The notes beneath the pieces are model-generated. The model searched no databases. It saw nothing but the letters and a program-made list of their open reading frames with translations, and was not told the origin of the DNA. From Prosthecobacter debontii (GTDB taxonomy: Bacteria > Verrucomicrobiota > Verrucomicrobiia > Verrucomicrobiales > Akkermansiaceae), in the NCBI GenBank assembly GCA_945873125.1, contig CAMCBV010000003.1:40867-104866 (forward strand): a stretch of DNA of 64,000 bases, read 5' to 3'. Of this stretch, positions 1 through 7,225 are shown piece by piece (position 1 is the stretch's first letter; every line of letters starts with the position of its first letter). A program made the translations under genes and the position numbers.

Positions 1-1
1 T

Positions 2-385
2 CCCCAGATGCGGGTCGCACTTCTTTTTCCGCCGATCACCTTGACGATGCGAAAACTCGCGCTGGTGGTGATCGCCATTGCGGTCGGAGTGATTATTTTT
101 GGTATCGGTGACAATGAAGGCGGCGAGGCCGGACATCTCGGGGGAGCGATCGTGGGCTATCTTCTGATCAGAATGGTACCGGCTTTTGGAGTTGATGCAT
201 GCCGAGCGGCGGGGCGGTCGAAACGCCGTTTTGAGCCAAAAATCCGCCCTCGAACCGAGATGGATTTGCATGCGGCCTCCGAAGTGGATTTGATTTTGGA
301 TAAAATTTCACGTGAGGGATTTCAGAGCCTGACAGATGAGGAACGGGATTTGCTTCAGCGTGCAGCAAACAAAGAACAGGATTGA
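2..385 (+). CDS. Rhomboid family intramembrane serine protease, C-terminal part (5' end outside window)
   Basis: The frame is open to the left edge, so the gene starts before the window. The visible part has a hydrophobic helix around residues 15-35 and then the motif GEAGHLGGAIVGYLL. This matches the last catalytic helix of rhomboid proteases, in which the His of the Ser-His dyad sits in an HxxG setting. The catalytic GxSG serine would lie upstream, outside the window. After the membrane part comes a soluble tail rich in charge (about the last 40 residues, ending in LTDEERDLLQRA), a tail type often found on bacterial rhomboids of this group. The gene ends 3 bases before mazG, so the two are probably cotranscribed. 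The family call rests on one motif plus the tail, so it is good but not certain. Confidence 0.72.
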   Translation, partial: PQMRVALLFPPITLTMRKLALVVIAIAVGVIIFGIGDNEGGEAGHLGGAIVGYLLIRMVPAFGVDACRAAGRSKRRFEPKIRPRTEMDLHAASEVDLILDKISREGFQSLTDEERDLLQRAANKEQD

Positions 386-388
386 AAT

Positions 389-1198
389 ATGACAGATGAC
401 GAGATGATACATTGCGATGAGCCGGGCAAACAAATCGAGCGTTTGCGCGCAATCATGCACCGCTTGCGTGCGCCCGGCGGTTGTCCCTGGGATGCCGAGC
501 AGACGCACGAATCCATCATTTCGAACATGATCGAAGAGGCTTACGAATGTGTCGATGCGATACGCTCTGGCGACGACGCGCACATGCGTGAGGAACTCGG
601 CGATTTGTTGCTGCAAGTGGTTTTCCACAGTGAGATCGCCGAGGAGCGGGGAGGTTTCGATTTCTATCAGGTGGCTGCGGAAATTTCCGATAAATTGGTG
701 CGGCGGCATCCGCATGTTTTCGGTGAGACCTCCGCGGAAGATTCCGATCAGGTGCTCAAGCAATGGGACGCGATCAAGCGCACGGAAAAGGGTGAAAAAG
801 AAGTGCCCTATTTGCACGGCACAGGCAAAGGTTTGCCGGCTTTGATCCGGGCCAACAAGCTCCTCAAAAAAGCGTCAAAAGCCGGCTTTGATTGGCCGGA
901 AGAAGCGGGCGTGGTTTCAAAAATTCGCGAAGAACTCGGTGAGCTGGAATCCGCGATTGCTGGTAAAAACGCCAGCGAAGTGGAAGAAGAGCTTGGTGAT
1001 TTGTTTTTCTCGGTGGTGAATTTGGCACGCTACCGAAAGATCGACCCCGAGGTGCTGATGGCGGCCGCGAACAAGAAATTTGAACATCGCTTCGGCGCGA
1101 TGGAGCTGGAATTGAAGGCTGGAGGAAAGAGCCTGGAACAATCAACACTCGGAGAAATGGAAAACGCATGGCTGACGGTGAAGGAGCGGGGAATGTGA
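389..1198 (+). CDS. mazG: MazG nucleoside triphosphate pyrophosphohydrolase
   Basis: MazG hydrolyses NTPs and dNTPs to the monophosphate and pyrophosphate, clearing aberrant nucleotides. The protein has 269 residues, the usual length for the two-domain form. The N-terminal repeat shows GGCPWDAEQTH (about residues 30-40) followed by the metal-binding EEAYE and EELGDLLLQVVFH motifs. The C-terminal repeat shows EELGELESA and EEELGDLFFSVVNLARY, so both EExxE/ExxD metal sites are present. The ATG at 389 follows the upstream rhomboid stop by 3 bases; there is no clear Shine-Dalgarno, so translation may be coupled to the upstream gene. Confidence 0.95.
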   Translation: MTDDEMIHCDEPGKQIERLRAIMHRLRAPGGCPWDAEQTHESIISNMIEEAYECVDAIRSGDDAHMREELGDLLLQVVFHSEIAEERGGFDFYQVAAEISDKLVRRHPHVFGETSAEDSDQVLKQWDAIKRTEKGEKEVPYLHGTGKGLPALIRANKLLKKASKAGFDWPEEAGVVSKIREELGELESAIAGKNASEVEEELGDLFFSVVNLARYRKIDPEVLMAAANKKFEHRFGAMELELKAGGKSLEQSTLGEMENAWLTVKERGM

Positions 1199-1217
1199 GG
1201 CGTATTTGGCTTCTTGC

Positions 1218-1245
1218 TTGAGATTTAAAGTTTAAAATTTAGAAT
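1218..1245 (+). promoter_or_regulatory. Candidate sigma70-type promoter for the HNH endonuclease gene
   Basis: TTGAGA at 1218-1223, a 16-base spacer and TAGAAT at 1240-1245, within an AT-rich stretch between mazG and the next gene. The position is about 80 bases upstream of the ATG at 1324. Matched by eye only. Confidence 0.4.
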
Positions 1246-1323
1246 TTCGAAACCCTGCGGCTTCTTTTCGGTTGCCCCAAGCTGAGGGTTTGGTAGCTTC
1301 TCAGCGTTTTGCTGGGAAAGGAT

Positions 1324-1932
1324 ATGAGCGAGCCTCTTGAATTACCTGTGCTGGTGCTGAACCGCTATTGGCAGCCGGTTCATGCATGCTCGGCGCGACG
1401 TGCTGTCCACTTGCTGTGCTTGGGACATGCGCATGTGGTGCAAGTCGATGGGGATGATAAATTCACGACTCACGATTTGGTTTCGTGGATCAGCCACTCA
1501 CGGCAGAAGGCAGATGACGAAATGATTCACAGCGTGAAAGTCGCATTGCGGGTTCCGAAAATCATCGTGCTGGGAATTTATGACCGCCTGCCACGCCTCG
1601 AGGTCAAATTCACACGGCGCAATGTTTTCCTCCGAGACAAGTTCACCTGTCAGTATTGCGAGAAGGTTCTGCCTGAAAATAAATTGAACCTGGATCACGT
1701 GATTCCACGAGACAAGGGAGGAAAGACCACTTGGGAAAACATCGTGGCCTCATGCGTGAAGTGCAACACCCGCAAGGCGAACAAATTGCCCCATGAAGCT
1801 GGCATGCATCCGGCTGGCAAGCCGTTCGCCCCGCGTTGGCGTCCGCTCTATGGCTTGCAGGAAAACGGTTTGGGCGATGAAAGCTGGGATCACTTCCTGC
1901 ATTTTGAAAACAAGGATCTCAAGTCGGCTTGA
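1324..1932 (+). CDS. HNH endonuclease
   Basis: A 202-residue protein with a C-terminal HNH nuclease domain. It contains CQYC (zinc knuckle), then LDHVIPRDKGGKTTWEN (the His-Asn core that binds the metal and activates water) and a second CxxC, SCVKCNTRKAN. The N-terminal part begins PVLVLNRYWQPV, typical of the stand-alone HNH proteins common in many bacterial phyla, whose physiological role is not established. I chose ATG 1324 over an in-frame TTG at 1309 because GGGAAAGG lies just upstream of the ATG and nothing resembling a ribosome site precedes the TTG. It is a single gene with its own probable promoter. Confidence 0.9.
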   Translation: MSEPLELPVLVLNRYWQPVHACSARRAVHLLCLGHAHVVQVDGDDKFTTHDLVSWISHSRQKADDEMIHSVKVALRVPKIIVLGIYDRLPRLEVKFTRRNVFLRDKFTCQYCEKVLPENKLNLDHVIPRDKGGKTTWENIVASCVKCNTRKANKLPHEAGMHPAGKPFAPRWRPLYGLQENGLGDESWDHFLHFENKDLKSA

Positions 1933-1963
1933 TGTGCGAGGTTGGGTTTTTGACCACGAATTA

Positions 1964-2062
1964 CACGAATTTCTCGAATTGTATGGAGATAAGATCCGCA
2001 ATCCGCATCCATATCACGCTTAAATTTTTCAATTCTTATTTGTGAAATTCGAGAAATTCGTG
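1964..2062. repeat. Intergenic inverted repeat (17-bp arms)
   Basis: The arm CACGAATTTCTCGAATT at 1964-1980 is the exact reverse complement of 2046-2062, with 65 bases between the arms. It fills the gap between the HNH gene and the convergent polyprenyl synthase gene. Part of it resembles the ACGAATTACACGAATT-type dispersed repeats seen in many environmental genomes. It could serve as a bidirectional transcript end, but there is no T-tract. Confidence 0.7.
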
Positions 2063-2076
2063 ATTCGAAGTTTTAC

Positions 2077-3084
2077 TCAATTCCTGCAATTTTTCAGCAA
2101 CGATTCCAGGAAATTTGTGATCTGGAGCAAAGCGCTTTTGTAATCGGACTCTGGCAGGAAAGCGATGTCTTTGCGACAGTCTTCCAAAAGATCCACGGCA
2201 GTCTTTACGGCGCGGGCCAGCGCGTCATCGTATTCGGCGAAACCTGTTAGAGTTGGGAGGTCGAATTCCTCGTCGGCGAGAATGCGACGGTTGATTTCCT
2301 GGCGCTGTTGTTCGGATGATGCTTCCAACAGGTTCAAAATCGGCAGGGTAAGTTTCCCTTTCGCGAGATCGGTATGCAGCGTTTTCCCGACGATTTCCTC
2401 GGAGCCGACGAGATCCAGACAGTCATCATAAATCTGATACGCGGTTCCCAGTTTCATCCCGTAGGATGCCAGCGCAGCTTCCTGTTCCGCGCTCAAGCCG
2501 GAAACCGCCGCCGCCAGCCCCGTTGCGGCAGCGAATAACGCGCCGGTTTTCATTTCAATGACTTGGAAATAATCTTTTTTTGATAAGGTCAGATCAAAGC
2601 GGCGTTGGGTTTGGATGATTTCTCCCTGACACACTTCACGTGCGGCTTGACCGACTTTTTTGCAGATTTCGATGGAGTTGAAATCCGTTGCCAAAGTTAG
2701 CGCATGGGAAAACAGCGCATCGCCAAGCAACACGGCAAGGGCGTTGCCCCATTTTGCATTTGCTGTCGGCATCGAGCGACGTGCCGTGGCACCATCGATG
2801 ATGTCGTCGTGGACGAGGGTCGCCATATGGATGAGCTCAAGAATCACCCCAATTTTGAGATGGTCTCCCGTCACCTTTCCGTTGGCGCCCCCGACCAAAA
2901 TCGCAAGTGCTGGGCGGATCCGTTTGCCGGCGGTGTTGCAAATATAGGTGATGTAGGGCTCGACGGCGGAGTCGAAATCTCGAACCTGGGCACGGATCGC
3001 GATCTCGACTTTTTCCAAGTCGGGACGGACCAACTCGAAGGGAAACTGATCGTTGTTAGGCGAAGTGGCGGTGAAGGTGGCCAT
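2077..3084 (-). CDS. Long-chain trans-polyprenyl diphosphate synthase (octaprenyl/heptaprenyl type)
   Basis: Extends farnesyl or geranylgeranyl diphosphate with isopentenyl diphosphate to make the side chain of the respiratory quinone. The first aspartate-rich motif is HDDIIDGATARR, the second is YDDCLDL, and GKRIRP near the N-terminus binds diphosphate. All catalytic motifs are present and the length (about 335 aa) fits. The reading frame is open further upstream to 3135, but the extra 17 residues are proline-rich and unlike the family, so I prefer ATG 3084. With the MenH-like gene at 20.5 kb it points to menaquinone. Chain length cannot be read safely by eye. Confidence 0.92.
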   Translation of the reverse strand: MATFTATSPNNDQFPFELVRPDLEKVEIAIRAQVRDFDSAVEPYITYICNTAGKRIRPALAILVGGANGKVTGDHLKIGVILELIHMATLVHDDIIDGATARRSMPTANAKWGNALAVLLGDALFSHALTLATDFNSIEICKKVGQAAREVCQGEIIQTQRRFDLTLSKKDYFQVIEMKTGALFAAATGLAAAVSGLSAEQEAALASYGMKLGTAYQIYDDCLDLVGSEEIVGKTLHTDLAKGKLTLPILNLLEASSEQQRQEINRRILADEEFDLPTLTGFAEYDDALARAVKTAVDLLEDCRKDIAFLPESDYKSALLQITNFLESLLKNCRN

Positions 3085-3192
3085 GGTGTGCCGGAAGGTA
3101 GCCACGCTTCCGGCTGGGGGGCAACCAGCTTTCACGCATGTGAAAAAAAAGAATCTTGAAAGTTTCGGGGATGAATGGCGGTTTTATGCCAT

Positions 3193-3993
3193 ATGAAATT
3201 GAACACAGGGTCTTTATTCACGGGATGCTCCCTAGGATGCTTGCTAGTTTGCGGATCACTACGGGCAGAGGAAAAAGTTGTGGGCTTTAAGGACACACCC
3301 ATCATTCCGGGAACGAATTTCCATGTGCATGATGGCGATCGCCCCCAACCACCTGTCGTCGAAACCGCTGGAGCCGTGGTGATCAAGCCGCCTGCTGATG
3401 CGACCGTTTTGTTCGATGGAAGCAATATCGATGCATGGAAGTTCAAAGATGGTCCCGCCCTCTGGGAAGTCCGTGATGGGGCGATGATTGCCAAAGGTAG
3501 AGATATTCTTACAAAAGAGGAGTTCGGCGCGATTCAGATCCATCTCGAATGGCGTCTACCGGAAGGTCGCAAAGTCAATGGCCAAGGAGGAGGCAACAGC
3601 GGGGTCTTCATCATGGGTCTTTATGAAGTTCAAGTTTTGCAAAGCCATAACAACAAGACCTATCCGGACGGCCAAGCCGGCTCGCTTTATGGCCAGCAGC
3701 CACCGCTGATGAATGCAACCTCTCCCCAGGGCGAGTGGAACAGCTATGACATGACATTTGAGCCACCTGTTTATGAGAATGGGAAATTGAAAACTCCGGC
3801 CAAGGTCACCGTCATTCACAATGGGGTCATTGTGCAGCATGCCGAGCCTTTCCACGGGCTCTCGACTTACCGGAAACTTGCCGAATATCCCGCCACCCAT
3901 CCTGAGAAAGGACCGATCAAGCTCCAATTTCATGGTGACCCTGTAGAATATCGCAATATTTGGGTGCGGCCACTTGGCGAGCGCAGCAAATAG
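3193..3993 (+). CDS. Secreted DUF1080 protein (3-keto-disaccharide hydrolase-like domain)
   Basis: The N-terminus is a signal peptide (hydrophobic residues about 8-22, ending near SLRAEE). A possible lipobox-like cysteine (LLVCGS) sits close to the cleavage region, so a lipoprotein is possible. The body is a concanavalin-like beta sandwich of the PF06439 (DUF1080) type, with LFDGSNIDAWK, the strand EWRLP, GNSGVFIMGLYEVQVLQS and a C-terminal IKLQFHGDPVEYRNIWVRPL. Some members hydrolyse 3-keto-glycosides after oxidation by an FAD or NAD enzyme; others are uncharacterised. The substrate is unknown. Such genes are numerous in Verrucomicrobiota and Planctomycetes. The start was chosen at ATG 3193, which gives a clean signal peptide; an earlier ATG at 3175 is in frame. 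Confidence 0.88.
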   Translation: MKLNTGSLFTGCSLGCLLVCGSLRAEEKVVGFKDTPIIPGTNFHVHDGDRPQPPVVETAGAVVIKPPADATVLFDGSNIDAWKFKDGPALWEVRDGAMIAKGRDILTKEEFGAIQIHLEWRLPEGRKVNGQGGGNSGVFIMGLYEVQVLQSHNNKTYPDGQAGSLYGQQPPLMNATSPQGEWNSYDMTFEPPVYENGKLKTPAKVTVIHNGVIVQHAEPFHGLSTYRKLAEYPATHPEKGPIKLQFHGDPVEYRNIWVRPLGERSK

Positions 3994-4035
3994 GCTCAAA
4001 ACCGAAAAAACGGTCTCCCTCCCCAGTTCGTTAGA

Positions 4036-4063
4036 TTGACGGCGGAGTTTGTGGCGCTATGTT
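4036..4063 (+). promoter_or_regulatory. Candidate promoter giving a nearly leaderless mRNA
   Basis: TTGACG at 4036-4041, a 16-base spacer, and TATGTT at 4058-4063, only 9 bases before the ATG at 4073. A transcript starting 6-8 bases after the -10 would have almost no leader, which fits the absence of a Shine-Dalgarno sequence. Confidence 0.45.
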
Positions 4064-4072
4064 GCTGACTTC

Positions 4073-4945
4073 ATGGATAGGAAATTCTCCAATTTTTTTC
4101 AAATCTCCGCCTGCTTGGTTGGTTTATGCACCCTTGCAAACGCACAATTGGCAACCTCCATCAGCGTCAGCAAGCGTGAATACATCGCCGGCGAGGCGGT
4201 GATTGCGGAGGTGATTATCACCAATCACACAGGCCAAGAGCTAACTCTGGCGGGTAGTCGCCAGCAGCCATGGCTGACGTTCGTTGTGACAAATGCCCAA
4301 GGAAATCCTGTGACAATCCTGAAGGCTAATACCTTTGGGGCAATGAAAATCAAAGCCGGTGAGTCTCTGGCCAAGCAAGTGAACCTTGCGGAGTATTTTC
4401 TTCTTAACAGCCAAGGAAATTTTGCCGTGTCAGCTGTCATCCGGGATGCGCAGAAACGATTTAGCGGTGCGTCGACCAATCGGGTGCTTTTCAACCTCAA
4501 TCCCGGGCGCCTCTATTGGACTCAAAAAGTAGGCGTATCGAGTGACGGAAAAGGTGCCAAAACCCGTGAAATGAGGCTTCTCACCTTCTCCAACGGGGAA
4601 AATAATCAAATTTATGCACAGATTGCCGACGGAACATCAGGCGTGCCCCTGCGGACATTTTTGTTGGGAGACACTCTCATGCTGCGCAAGCCCATGGTGA
4701 CTCTCGACGGTGAGAGGCGTATGCATGTCATGTTTTTGAGCACCCCGTCCATGTGGGTGCATTGTCAGGTGGACACGGATGGCCAGCTGGTCAAAAGGGA
4801 CCTCCACAAATCGCCTGCCCAAGGGGATCCGGTAATGATGGCCTATGGTGATGGTTCTGTCAGAGTCGCAAACAGTATTCCTTACGATGCGGTTGCGGCG
4901 GCAAAAGCGCGTGACTTGATTCACAAAATCTCTGATCGCCCGTGA
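4073..4945 (+). CDS. Secreted protein of unknown function with an N-terminal Ig-like (BsuPI-like) domain
   Basis: About 290 residues. The signal peptide covers roughly residues 1-25 and ends in LANAQ. The first 130 residues after cleavage have the look of an extracellular beta sandwich (alternating hydrophobic strands such as GEAVIAEVIITNHTGQ and PWLTFVVTNAQGNPV), similar to BsuPI-type or inhibitor-like domains. The second half has FSNGENNQIYAQI and ends with a helical stretch (AVAAAKARDLIHKI). I do not recognise a family for the second half. The ATG at 4073 is supported by a candidate promoter just upstream; an in-frame ATG at 4049 lies upstream of its -10. A single gene between the DUF1080 and amidase genes. 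Confidence 0.72.
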   Translation: MDRKFSNFFQISACLVGLCTLANAQLATSISVSKREYIAGEAVIAEVIITNHTGQELTLAGSRQQPWLTFVVTNAQGNPVTILKANTFGAMKIKAGESLAKQVNLAEYFLLNSQGNFAVSAVIRDAQKRFSGASTNRVLFNLNPGRLYWTQKVGVSSDGKGAKTREMRLLTFSNGENNQIYAQIADGTSGVPLRTFLLGDTLMLRKPMVTLDGERRMHVMFLSTPSMWVHCQVDTDGQLVKRDLHKSPAQGDPVMMAYGDGSVRVANSIPYDAVAAAKARDLIHKISDRP

Positions 4946-5046
4946 TACGATGATTTTGGTGGCATGAACCGATTCGATTTTATGAAAAAATCTTTACAAT
5001 GCCTCAAAATTAATCAACAAATCTTAATAATTCTTGGCTCAGCATC

Positions 5047-5643
5047 ATGAAGCGTACTTTCATTACAGCTTTACTCGGACTGGCGTTTTCTCTGGTTGCG
5101 AGCGGATACAATTTCCGCACGGTCATTATCGATGCGGGGCATGGTGGCCATGACAAAGGCGGGCAGTGGGGGCGGGTCTACGAAAAGCACCTCGCGCTTG
5201 ATACGGCAATTCGTCTGGAAGCTCATTTGAAAAAAATGGGATACAATACGATTCTGACCCGCCGTAGCGATTATTTCGTCTCCCTTCCCGGCAGGATGCA
5301 GATGGCGAACAAGTATCGCAACTCGATCTTTATCAGTATCCATTACAACTATACGTGGAAGCAGCAGGTAAGCGGCATCGAAACTTTTTACAACAGTCAG
5401 CAAAGCCACGATCTCGCCAAGGATGTGCACAAAGGCATGATGAGTCGGGTTAAAGTCGTGGATCGCCAAGTCAAGTATGCCCGCTATTATGTGATCCGGA
5501 ATACCAAAATGCCCGCGATTCTGGTTGAGGGCGGATTTGTTAGTAACTCCAATGAACGCAGCAGAATGAAAACCGCATGGTTTCGGGATGCAGTCGCCCG
5601 CGGGATTGCAGATGGGGTGCAAAATTTCCGCAGAGGAAATTGA
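5047..5643 (+). CDS. N-acetylmuramoyl-L-alanine amidase (Amidase_3 family), exported
   Basis: Zinc hydrolase that cuts the bond between MurNAc and L-Ala in peptidoglycan. A signal peptide spans residues 1-20 (cut near VASGYN). The catalytic domain fills the rest: VIIDAGHGGHD gives the first zinc His, YEKHLALD supplies the zinc Glu, SIHYN the second His, and VEGGF near the C-terminus the catalytic Glu. The 198-residue length is that of a minimal amidase domain without SPOR or AMIN modules, so targeting must come from elsewhere. Upstream 100 bases are AT-rich and probably contain the promoter, but I could not place good boxes. Confidence 0.92.
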   Translation: MKRTFITALLGLAFSLVASGYNFRTVIIDAGHGGHDKGGQWGRVYEKHLALDTAIRLEAHLKKMGYNTILTRRSDYFVSLPGRMQMANKYRNSIFISIHYNYTWKQQVSGIETFYNSQQSHDLAKDVHKGMMSRVKVVDRQVKYARYYVIRNTKMPAILVEGGFVSNSNERSRMKTAWFRDAVARGIADGVQNFRRGN

Positions 5644-5677
5644 CTTGGTAGGTGGAACCAAAGCCACTGGGTGAGGC

Positions 5678-5980
5678 TCACTCCTCAGGAGGTCTCACAA
5701 TCACGGTGGCTTTGCCATCTTTTGAGCCGGTGGAAGGGGAGCGTAACTGATCATCTTGGGGCAGGGTCAACATGTCCTGCGGAAGACGCAAGCCATCTGC
5801 CGGTTTGTTTGGCTTTGCGAGACGGTTGGCGGGTTTGTCAACAGCTACAGACGCCTTCGGAGCTTCTCTTGGCGCCGGCGGTAAATCTGGAGTAGGCTCC
5901 TGATATATGGCGGCATCCTCTAGGTCTTTTGCACAAGAAGCAAAGACCAGCGAGACCAGTGATAGCAGTAGGTATTTCAC
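5678..5980 (-). CDS. Small proline-rich lipoprotein
   Basis: 100 residues. The N-terminus MKYLLLSLVSLVFASC ends in a lipobox (FASC), so lipid attachment at Cys16 is expected. The rest is low-complexity, rich in Pro, Ala and Lys (PTPDLPPAPREAPK), with no recognisable domain, and probably extended in the periplasm. It lies 3 bases downstream of citrate synthase on the same strand and could be cotranscribed with it, though no functional link is evident. Confidence 0.65.
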   Translation of the reverse strand: MKYLLLSLVSLVFASCAKDLEDAAIYQEPTPDLPPAPREAPKASVAVDKPANRLAKPNKPADGLRLPQDMLTLPQDDQLRSPSTGSKDGKATVIVRPPEE

Positions 5981-5983
5981 GAT

Positions 5984-7114
5984 CTAACGAGATTCTATGG
6001 GAGGAACCGGGCTGAGGGTTTTGGGTCCGGTATAGAGGGTGAGCGGGCGGTAGAGGCGGTTGTCGCGAAGTTGTTCGAGAACGTGTGCGGTCCAGCCAGA
6101 GGTGCGGGAGATCGCGAAGATGGGAGTGAACAAATCGGTCGGGATGCCGAGCGAGTAGTAAACCGTGGCGGAGTAGAAATCGACATTTGCTTCGAGACCT
6201 TTGCGCGCCCGCATGATTTCTGCGATCCGCTCTGACATCTTGATCCACTTGGGTTCGCCAAGCTCCTCAGTGAGTTGGATCGCGAGTTTGCGAAGGTGGG
6301 GGGCGCGTGGATCAAGCACTTTGTAAACCCGGTGTCCGATACCCATGATTTTTTCCTTACGCTCGAGTTTACCTTCAACGAAGGCATCGACCTTATCGAG
6401 GGCTCCGATTTCCTGTAGCATGTGAATCACGCCTTCGTTGGCGCCGCCATGGAGAGGCCCTTTGAGGGTTCCGATGGCCGCGGTGATGGCGGAATACATA
6501 TCGGAAAGAGTCGCAACAGTGACCCGAGCGGAAAAAGTGGAGGCATTCATGCCGTGATCTGCATGAAGGATCAGAGCCACATCGAGGATGCGCGCAGCGT
6601 TGTCACTCGGGACTTCGCCGTTGATCAGGTAGAGGAAATGTTGTGCCTCGGAGAGATCAGTGCGAATGGGAGGCAACTCGAGACCGTTGCGGAAGCGATG
6701 GTAAGCGGCAACGATGGTCGCGGATTTTGCGCAGAGTGAGAGCGCGATCGCGGCATTTGCTTCCATGTTAGGTTCACCGATTGTGGCTCGCTTGTCATAG
6801 AGGCCGAGCATGGAAACGGCGGTGCGCAGCACGTCCATGGGTGATGCGTCCTTGGGCGCGGTTTTTAAAAAGTCAATGACAGCTGCCGGCAGATCGCGGT
6901 CGGTGCGGAGCTTAGTTGAAAAATTTGCCAACTCTTCTCGGTTTGGCAGGCGGCTGTGATGCAGCAGGAAGATGATTTCCTCATACCCACAATTTGCGAC
7001 AAGATCATCGATGTGGTATCCGACATAACTCAGCTCTCCGATATCTCCGATAACGTTGCTGAGCGATGATTCATTGGCGATGACCCCTTCAAGGCCGCGT
7101 GCGTATTCTGACAT
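5984..7114 (-). CDS. gltA: Citrate synthase
   Basis: Condenses oxaloacetate and acetyl-CoA at the entry of the citric acid cycle. The protein is about 376 residues from the chosen ATG at 7114, the length of the short dimeric (archaeal/Gram-positive type) enzymes; 2-methylcitrate synthases have the same length and cannot be excluded. Active-site motifs are HADHGMNAST (first His), GPLHGGANEGV and GIGHRVYKVLDPRAP (second His and substrate Arg), and the catalytic Asp lies in the ANVDFYSATVYY segment. The frame is open a further 23 codons upstream, but those residues do not look like the family. Confidence 0.93.
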   Translation of the reverse strand: MSEYARGLEGVIANESSLSNVIGDIGELSYVGYHIDDLVANCGYEEIIFLLHHSRLPNREELANFSTKLRTDRDLPAAVIDFLKTAPKDASPMDVLRTAVSMLGLYDKRATIGEPNMEANAAIALSLCAKSATIVAAYHRFRNGLELPPIRTDLSEAQHFLYLINGEVPSDNAARILDVALILHADHGMNASTFSARVTVATLSDMYSAITAAIGTLKGPLHGGANEGVIHMLQEIGALDKVDAFVEGKLERKEKIMGIGHRVYKVLDPRAPHLRKLAIQLTEELGEPKWIKMSERIAEIMRARKGLEANVDFYSATVYYSLGIPTDLFTPIFAISRTSGWTAHVLEQLRDNRLYRPLTLYTGPKTLSPVPPIESR

Positions 7115-7225
7115 AATGAGAGTGGTTTGATTCGACTGCAGGGAAGGAAGCGTTTTGTGGATGGGCGTGCAAGGGAGAATCAACGAAGAAGGATCACAAA
7201 ATACCGGAGAGGGGCTGAGGGAAAC

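Noticed and set aside
3999-4016. Rho-independent terminator after the DUF1080 gene
   Set aside because: The stem ACCG/CGGT has only 4 bp and no T-run follows.
5071-5667. A 198-aa frame antisense to the amidase gene
   Set aside because: Same length as the amidase but on the opposite strand; the amidase has all catalytic motifs, so this is a shadow.
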